Shown: in pieces, positions 61,401 to 64,000 of the stretch | Layout of the letters: each line of letters opens with the position of its first letter | Numbering within the stretch: position 1 is the first letter of the stretch | Origin: Flavobacterium geliluteum | Lineage (GTDB): Bacteria; Bacteroidota; Bacteroidia; Flavobacteriales; Flavobacteriaceae | NCBI RefSeq assembly: GCF_017948595.1 | Contig: NZ_JAGFBV010000003.1 | Span: forward strand, 124,001-188,000 | Direction: 5' to 3' | Length of the DNA: 64,000 bases | The notes under the pieces: model-generated | Told to the model about the DNA's origin: nothing | Database searches by the model: none | What the model saw: the letters and a program-made list of their open reading frames with translations, nothing else | Made by a program: the position numbers and the translations under genes

Positions 61401-64000
61401 TTAACAAAAGAAAATAAATCAGGTGACAATGAGCTATTTGCTTATTTATTATCAGATGAAATCTTAAATACTTCGGATCTTAAATACGACCTAAAAGATT
61501 TGCTTCCAGGTTACGCCATACCGTCTCACTTTATTACTTTGGCAGCTTTCCCTTTAACACCAAATGGAAAAATAGATACCAAGGCATTATTAGAAATTGG
61601 TGGTTCTGAAACCAGAAGCGGAGAAGAATATGCTGCTCCGCAAACGGAAGAAGAAATTGCCTTAGTAAGTATATGGGAAACTATTCTTGACAAAGAAAAA
61701 ATTGGTGTAAATGATCGATTCTTTGATTTAGGGGGAGACTCTATTAAGGTTCTTAAAATTGTTAACGCTATTTATAATGCAATGCAATTAGAGATTAGTA
61801 TTTCAGATATCTATGTGTATGACAGTATATCAAAATTATCAGAATTCATAATCAATAATAAGAAATCACTTGATAGCAAAAAAGAAGAGGGTATAGAAGC
61901 CAGAAAGAACGTTCTGGACTATATTAATACTTTAAAATACAATGTTTTAGAATCTTTAGATGAAAATAAATCTGAAGCTATAGAGGATTTGTATCCTATG
62001 AGTGATATTCAAAAAGGAATGATATACGAGTCTTTATTATATGAAGGAACAAGTATCTATCACGATCAAATGATTAACCAAAGACAATTTGTAAATTTTA
62101 ACATTTCGGTTTTTAGGCTGGCAATGCAATTGATGGTTGACAAACATGAGATTTTAAGAACAGGTTTTAACATGCAGGATTATGAGCAGGAAGTTCAAAT
62201 TGTGTATAAAAATGTTGAGGTACCTGTTTTATACGAAGATTTATCTCATTTAGATTCTTTAAAAGAAAAAGAAAATGTTATAGGAGCGTTTCTTCAGTCT
62301 GAATTACTAAATCCGTTTGATGTTAGTAATGCACCGCTTTTTAGAATGGCAGCTTTTAATATTGGTGATGATAATATTGTTTTTGTTTCTCAATGTCATC
62401 ACGCTATTATTGATGGCTGGAGTGATTCTATGCTTTTAACAGAGTTAAATAACTTATATCTGACTCTTTTAGCAGATATCACATTTAAACCTGAAAAAAT
62501 AAAAGCCAGTTATAAAAACTATGTAATTGAACATGAGATTGATAAAAAAGACACCAAAATCCTGTCGTATTGGAAAGAAGAGTTACAGGATCATAGTAAA
62601 CTAAACATATTTACCAATACACCTGTAAACAGTATTTACGGAAATGTATTGTCTGAAAATGAAGTAAACGAATTAAAACATCTTGCCGCAAATCTTAGCA
62701 CGACTATAAAAGAGATTTCTTTGAGTGCTTACTTGTATATGTTAAGTATCTTAAATTCAGATCCGGACGTAGTTACAGGTTTGGTTACCAACAACAGACC
62801 AAGTTGCGAAGATGGAGATAAAATTTTAGGATGTTTTTTAAATACAATTCCATTACGTTTTGCCATTGATTATAATGTAACAGTAAAGGATTTTATAATT
62901 GAAGTTCAGAATAAATTAATAGTATTAAAAAAATATGAAAGACTTAGTTTATTACAAATAGCTAGTTTGTCTAATAATCAACATGCTAATGAGAATCCGT
63001 TTTTTGATGTTTATTTTAACTATGTTGATTTTTACACTTACGATAAGATAAAAAGCGAAATCAATGAAAATGTTAATCAGGACGGAAAAGAAGAAAGCGT
63101 TTCATTAATAGGATCCAATAAAACGAATACATTTTTAGATTTTAATGTAAACACCACAGGCGACCTTTATCATGCAAGTCTTTCGTTAACAAAAAAACTG
63201 AAATCAGGATTAACAGTAGAACAAGTAAATGATTTGTATTTTTCCATACTAAGATCATTTATTGCTTCTCCAAGTAAATTGCTAAAATCAGTTGATTATT
63301 TAGGTGCAGAGGAAAAACATACTTTGTTACATGAATTTAATGATACCAAGCATGAATTTCCTTCTGAAACAACGCTGGCAGATTTATTTGCACAACAAGT
63401 AGAAAATGCCCCAAATGAAATTGCATTGGTCTTTCAACAAACAGAATTAACATTCTATCAACTAAACGAAAGATCAAATCAATTAGCAAACTATTTGAGA
63501 TCCAACTATACGTTAGGTGCAAATGACTTAATAGCTGTAGCATTACCCAGAAGTGAGTGGATGATCATATCAATTTTAGCAATACACAAAATAGGAGGCG
63601 CTTATGTGCCAATAGATCCTAAACATCCTCAGGATCGTATTGATTATATCGTTCAGGACAGTTCGAGTGCATTAATCATAGATACTAAAGTACTTAAGGA
63701 GTTTCATGTGGCAGAAGAAAATTACTCTAAAGAGAATCTAACATTAATCAATAAACCTACAGATATTGCCTATGTACTTTATACTTCCGGTTCTACAGGA
63801 AATCCTAAAGGATGTATACTAGAGCATAGAGGAGTGGTAAATAGAATACAGTGGATGTGGGAAACATTTAATTACACGAACCAAGATGTTATTTTACAAA
63901 AAACGACATTCACCTTTGATGTTTCTGTTTGGGAAATTTTCATGCCTTTATGCTGGGGTGCAAAAATGATATTATGTTCAGATGAAGATGTCAGTATTCC
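55419..64000 (+). CDS. NRPS6: docking, C-A(Val)-T, C-A(His)-T, C-A(Ser-like, incomplete); runs off the right edge
   Basis: At least 2860 residues; the frame is open from ATG 55419 to the window end. It begins 108 bp after the oxidase gene. Residues 1-50 (LFTRLKTLNITLKVVND...) are a docking domain very like the internal one of NRPS3. Module 1: C at 74 with MHHIITDSWS (Ser for Gly), A code DAFWLGGTF(K), Val, T at 1046. Module 2: C at 1109 (IHHIISDGWS), A code DSALTAEVW(K), His-like, T at 2102 (GGDSIKV). An 85-residue linker leads to a third C at 2192 (YPMSDIQKGMIYESLL, CHHAIIDGWS), which looks DCL-like although no E domain precedes it. The third A begins near 2676; its code starts D-V-W (FDVSVWE), as in Ser codes, and is cut. 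The 56784-57569 segment is nearly identical to NRPS3. Confidence 0.93.
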   Translation, partial: MVNDLFTRLKTLNITLKVVNDTLDIKAPKGVLNEVLLNEIKTNKESLISLINQYSESKITDYKQIPAAKKSNDYPLSSSQHRLWVLSQIDESNRSYNMPGIQIIDDEIDVDAFLSSLRDLINRHEVLRTIFKENENGELRQYIQSEEEFIFPFEQIDVDNDEKELKEIIEKEYTTLFNLEKDSLFKGKLIRIRDTKWIFSFVMHHIITDSWSMNVITNELLENYHTRKNGQPLKNKPLEIQYKDYAVWQQEQLVNGHLEKDKTYWLEHLKGDLPTLSHFGDFPRPAIKTYAGGTVERKIDKALYQQFKKFYKANEGTLFMGCLSLLNVILHKYTDQEEFIIGSPVSGRSNPVLHDQIGFYVNTLALRTAFTSRDSFETLFGRVKENTLNAFKHQDYPFDELLDDLNIKRDLSRGALFDIMISVQNENNLLPIDLDQYDNLIENKSSKYDLTFTFIEVSDSLSLVIEYNSDIFSKRLCEQLLLHMEQLLEGLVSSPKKELSEISCLNSLEKHELLVDYNTTETAYEEGISLLGLFKEQVALVPDKTALIYGEISLTYTELDVLSSQFSHYLEKQSELALEDLIAIALPKSHWQIISILGILKSGCAYVPIALDYPQDRIDFIVSDTKSKIVITPELLFDFESSIGDYSKEKDICSRDLSSLAYVMYTSGSTGRPKGVLIEERGIIRLVKKSNYINIGPSSVLLSTGSFSFDATTFEYWSMLLNGGKLVLCDENELLSDDLSKIIKEESITIMWFTVGLLNQLIDENIQIFQGLKTILAGGDKLSVTHTNKLKNYYPDLEIINGYGPTENTTFSLTHKVEKVSSNNIPIGKPITNSSAYILDKNNHLVPKGVVGEISLGGAGLSRGYLNQLELTREKFIANPFKENQRLYKTGDLGRWLKDGTVEFLGRKDSQIKLRGFRIELGEIENVLSQHEFINSALVVVHEDNLGEKVLVAYITLSSPLNIQDIKHWMSTLLPAYMIPPYVEVIDSFPLTVNGKIDRSKLPLPEIITSNRTTDYKEPSTAIEKALAQLWEEVLSVSQIGIEDNFFDLGGHSLKATKLISKIHKEFQVKLYLKDLFTNPTLVSQSKLIIEGQHSGYNKIPVLAKQNGYPLSLMQRRLWILSQYEAANIAYNMSGAYVFEGVLDVAVLEQAFIELIKRHEILRTSFKEDDQREILQYVIEPENISFKLRNIDLRGAERSVLEKFLAEDVLAPFNLSSGELIKASIYRQSENSWVFSNVIHHIISDGWSMGIIVNELLHLYNTLLIGESAALPPLNIQYKDYSSWQLKELSDSRLEFHKGYWINQFKDNLPVLDLSGGKQRPIIKTYNGGVYNKLIPTELSHKLSEFLKTQESTLFMGLLSAVNVLFYHYTNQEDITIGSPIAGRDHADLENQIGFYVNTLALRTHFSKNDTFKNVLSRVKDVVLGAHEHQLYPFDELVSSLNITRDMSRNPLFDVQVIVQNNQDTNHTGLKNLTVSTFEGELPHSSVFDLVFNFVESPHGLGTSIIYNSDVFDYERVEQFGNHLEHLLNALLQDSELSIQEVKWLSQDEKQHLLDFNSAKMDYDKSKTVIDMINEQVVNNPEAIAIAFEGTELTYRELNERSNQLAHFLLENYKIQVNDFVGIMMDRSELMFIGILGILKAGAAYVPIDPDYPVSRKEFILQDTNVKVLLTQSDYIFDLSYYQGGIFAMDLQLDTLTDLVTTPELTILPEHLAYIIYTSGSTGNPKGVMVTHGNLQHSLTPRNYVYAPIKCFLLLSSVAFDSSVAGIFSTLSNGGKLAITTNANIGNINFIADYIVSQKVSHLLTVPSYYKLLLTALQGKETALEEVTVAGETCPISLIEDHFKSNIGQSGCQLFNEYGPTECSVWSSVHKYEEGKPVTPTIGKPIANTHIYILNEKEDLVPVGVIGELHIGGNGVTKGYLNNPELTQQKFIKDPFNKTGRMYKTGDLGRWNVAGEIEFLGRKDNQVKVRGYRIELGEVQYAIEQSEFVKAAVVLTKENKSGDNELFAYLLSDEILNTSDLKYDLKDLLPGYAIPSHFITLAAFPLTPNGKIDTKALLEIGGSETRSGEEYAAPQTEEEIALVSIWETILDKEKIGVNDRFFDLGGDSIKVLKIVNAIYNAMQLEISISDIYVYDSISKLSEFIINNKKSLDSKKEEGIEARKNVLDYINTLKYNVLESLDENKSEAIEDLYPMSDIQKGMIYESLLYEGTSIYHDQMINQRQFVNFNISVFRLAMQLMVDKHEILRTGFNMQDYEQEVQIVYKNVEVPVLYEDLSHLDSLKEKENVIGAFLQSELLNPFDVSNAPLFRMAAFNIGDDNIVFVSQCHHAIIDGWSDSMLLTELNNLYLTLLADITFKPEKIKASYKNYVIEHEIDKKDTKILSYWKEELQDHSKLNIFTNTPVNSIYGNVLSENEVNELKHLAANLSTTIKEISLSAYLYMLSILNSDPDVVTGLVTNNRPSCEDGDKILGCFLNTIPLRFAIDYNVTVKDFIIEVQNKLIVLKKYERLSLLQIASLSNNQHANENPFFDVYFNYVDFYTYDKIKSEINENVNQDGKEESVSLIGSNKTNTFLDFNVNTTGDLYHASLSLTKKLKSGLTVEQVNDLYFSILRSFIASPSKLLKSVDYLGAEEKHTLLHEFNDTKHEFPSETTLADLFAQQVENAPNEIALVFQQTELTFYQLNERSNQLANYLRSNYTLGANDLIAVALPRSEWMIISILAIHKIGGAYVPIDPKHPQDRIDYIVQDSSSALIIDTKVLKEFHVAEENYSKENLTLINKPTDIAYVLYTSGSTGNPKGCILEHRGVVNRIQWMWETFNYTNQDVILQKTTFTFDVSVWEIFMPLCWGAKMILCSDEDVSI
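56784..57569 (+). repeat. Long near-identical tract, copy 2 (in NRPS6 module 1)
   Basis: Partner of 30023-30808. The match ends abruptly just after the codons for FDATTFEYW, where NRPS3 reads GGAATGCTA and NRPS6 AGTATGTTA, and begins at GAAGTATCAGATAGC. Further upstream (56140-56680 against 29350-29890) the copies are still similar, interrupted by a diverged patch of about 100 bp. Confidence 0.85.

Noticed and set aside
13175..64000. CRISPR array or tandem repeat explanation for the repeated segments
   Set aside because: The repeats are recurring C, A and T domains and one recombined tract, not short regularly spaced repeats with unique spacers.

Overview
The window looks like a chromosomal region of a member of the Flavobacteriaceae (Flavobacterium or Chryseobacterium type, Bacteroidota). 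The evidence is the very AT-rich DNA, the protein families present (TPR-type lipoprotein histidine kinase, Crp/Fnr regulator, HxlR and AraC regulators), an AACTTTGCAAAC-type intergenic hairpin of the kind I associate with flavobacterial genomes, and TATTTTSG promoter-like elements.

Layout. Positions 1-5445 hold ordinary accessory genes: an MFS exporter cut by the left edge, a Crp/Fnr regulator, a small exported protein, an N-terminally truncated HxlR regulator, and a minus-strand group of AraC regulator, siderophore-interacting flavoreductase and CDF metal exporter. Positions 5446-7498 are gene-poor and decayed, with remnants of an aldehyde dehydrogenase and an S41 peptidase, a flavobacterial inverted repeat and terminator-like hairpins. 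Positions 7499-10755 hold a two-component system: a minus-strand response regulator, a divergent small lipoprotein and a TPR-lipoprotein histidine kinase. An amino acid dehydrogenase follows at 11164-12402.

From 13175 to the right edge there is one very large nonribosomal peptide/polyketide assembly line, all on the plus strand with very short or overlapping junctions. In order it encodes NRPS1 (half-C, A-T, C-A-T), NRPS2 (docking domain, three C-A-T), NRPS3 (docking domain, two C-A-T, an internal docking domain, C-A-T-E), NRPS4 (C-A-T), a truncated A-T remnant, a PKS (KS, AT without catalytic Ser, ACP), NRPS5 (docking, C, luciferase-like monooxygenase, A-T), a three-gene cassette fitting 4-hydroxyphenylglycine (Hpg) synthesis (aminotransferase, HPPD/HmaS dioxygenase, FAD oxidase), and NRPS6 (docking, C-A-T, C-A-T, C-A...) which runs off the window. 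Specificity residues read by eye against GrsA suggest Tyr, Ala-like, Pro, Ile-like, Lys, Val, His, D-Hpg, Hpg, a possible ketide unit, Hpg next to the monooxygenase, Val, His and a Ser-like start of code. Three independent Hpg-type A domains agree with the Hpg cassette. Thioesterase, MbtH protein, phosphopantetheinyl transferase and exporter are not visible and may lie to the right.

Regulation. Two TACGG-N5-CCGTA palindromes, exactly 100 bp apart, sit in the divergent region between the response regulator and the lipoprotein/kinase genes. The same CCGTA half-site occurs as a pair of direct repeats 22 bp apart, followed 28 bp later by TATTTTSG, upstream of both the amino acid dehydrogenase and NRPS1. 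I infer that the two-component system controls itself, the dehydrogenase and the assembly line. This regulon, together with the Hpg-rich NRPS/PKS line with an inactive AT, an embedded monooxygenase and visible recombination scars, is the most interesting content of the window.
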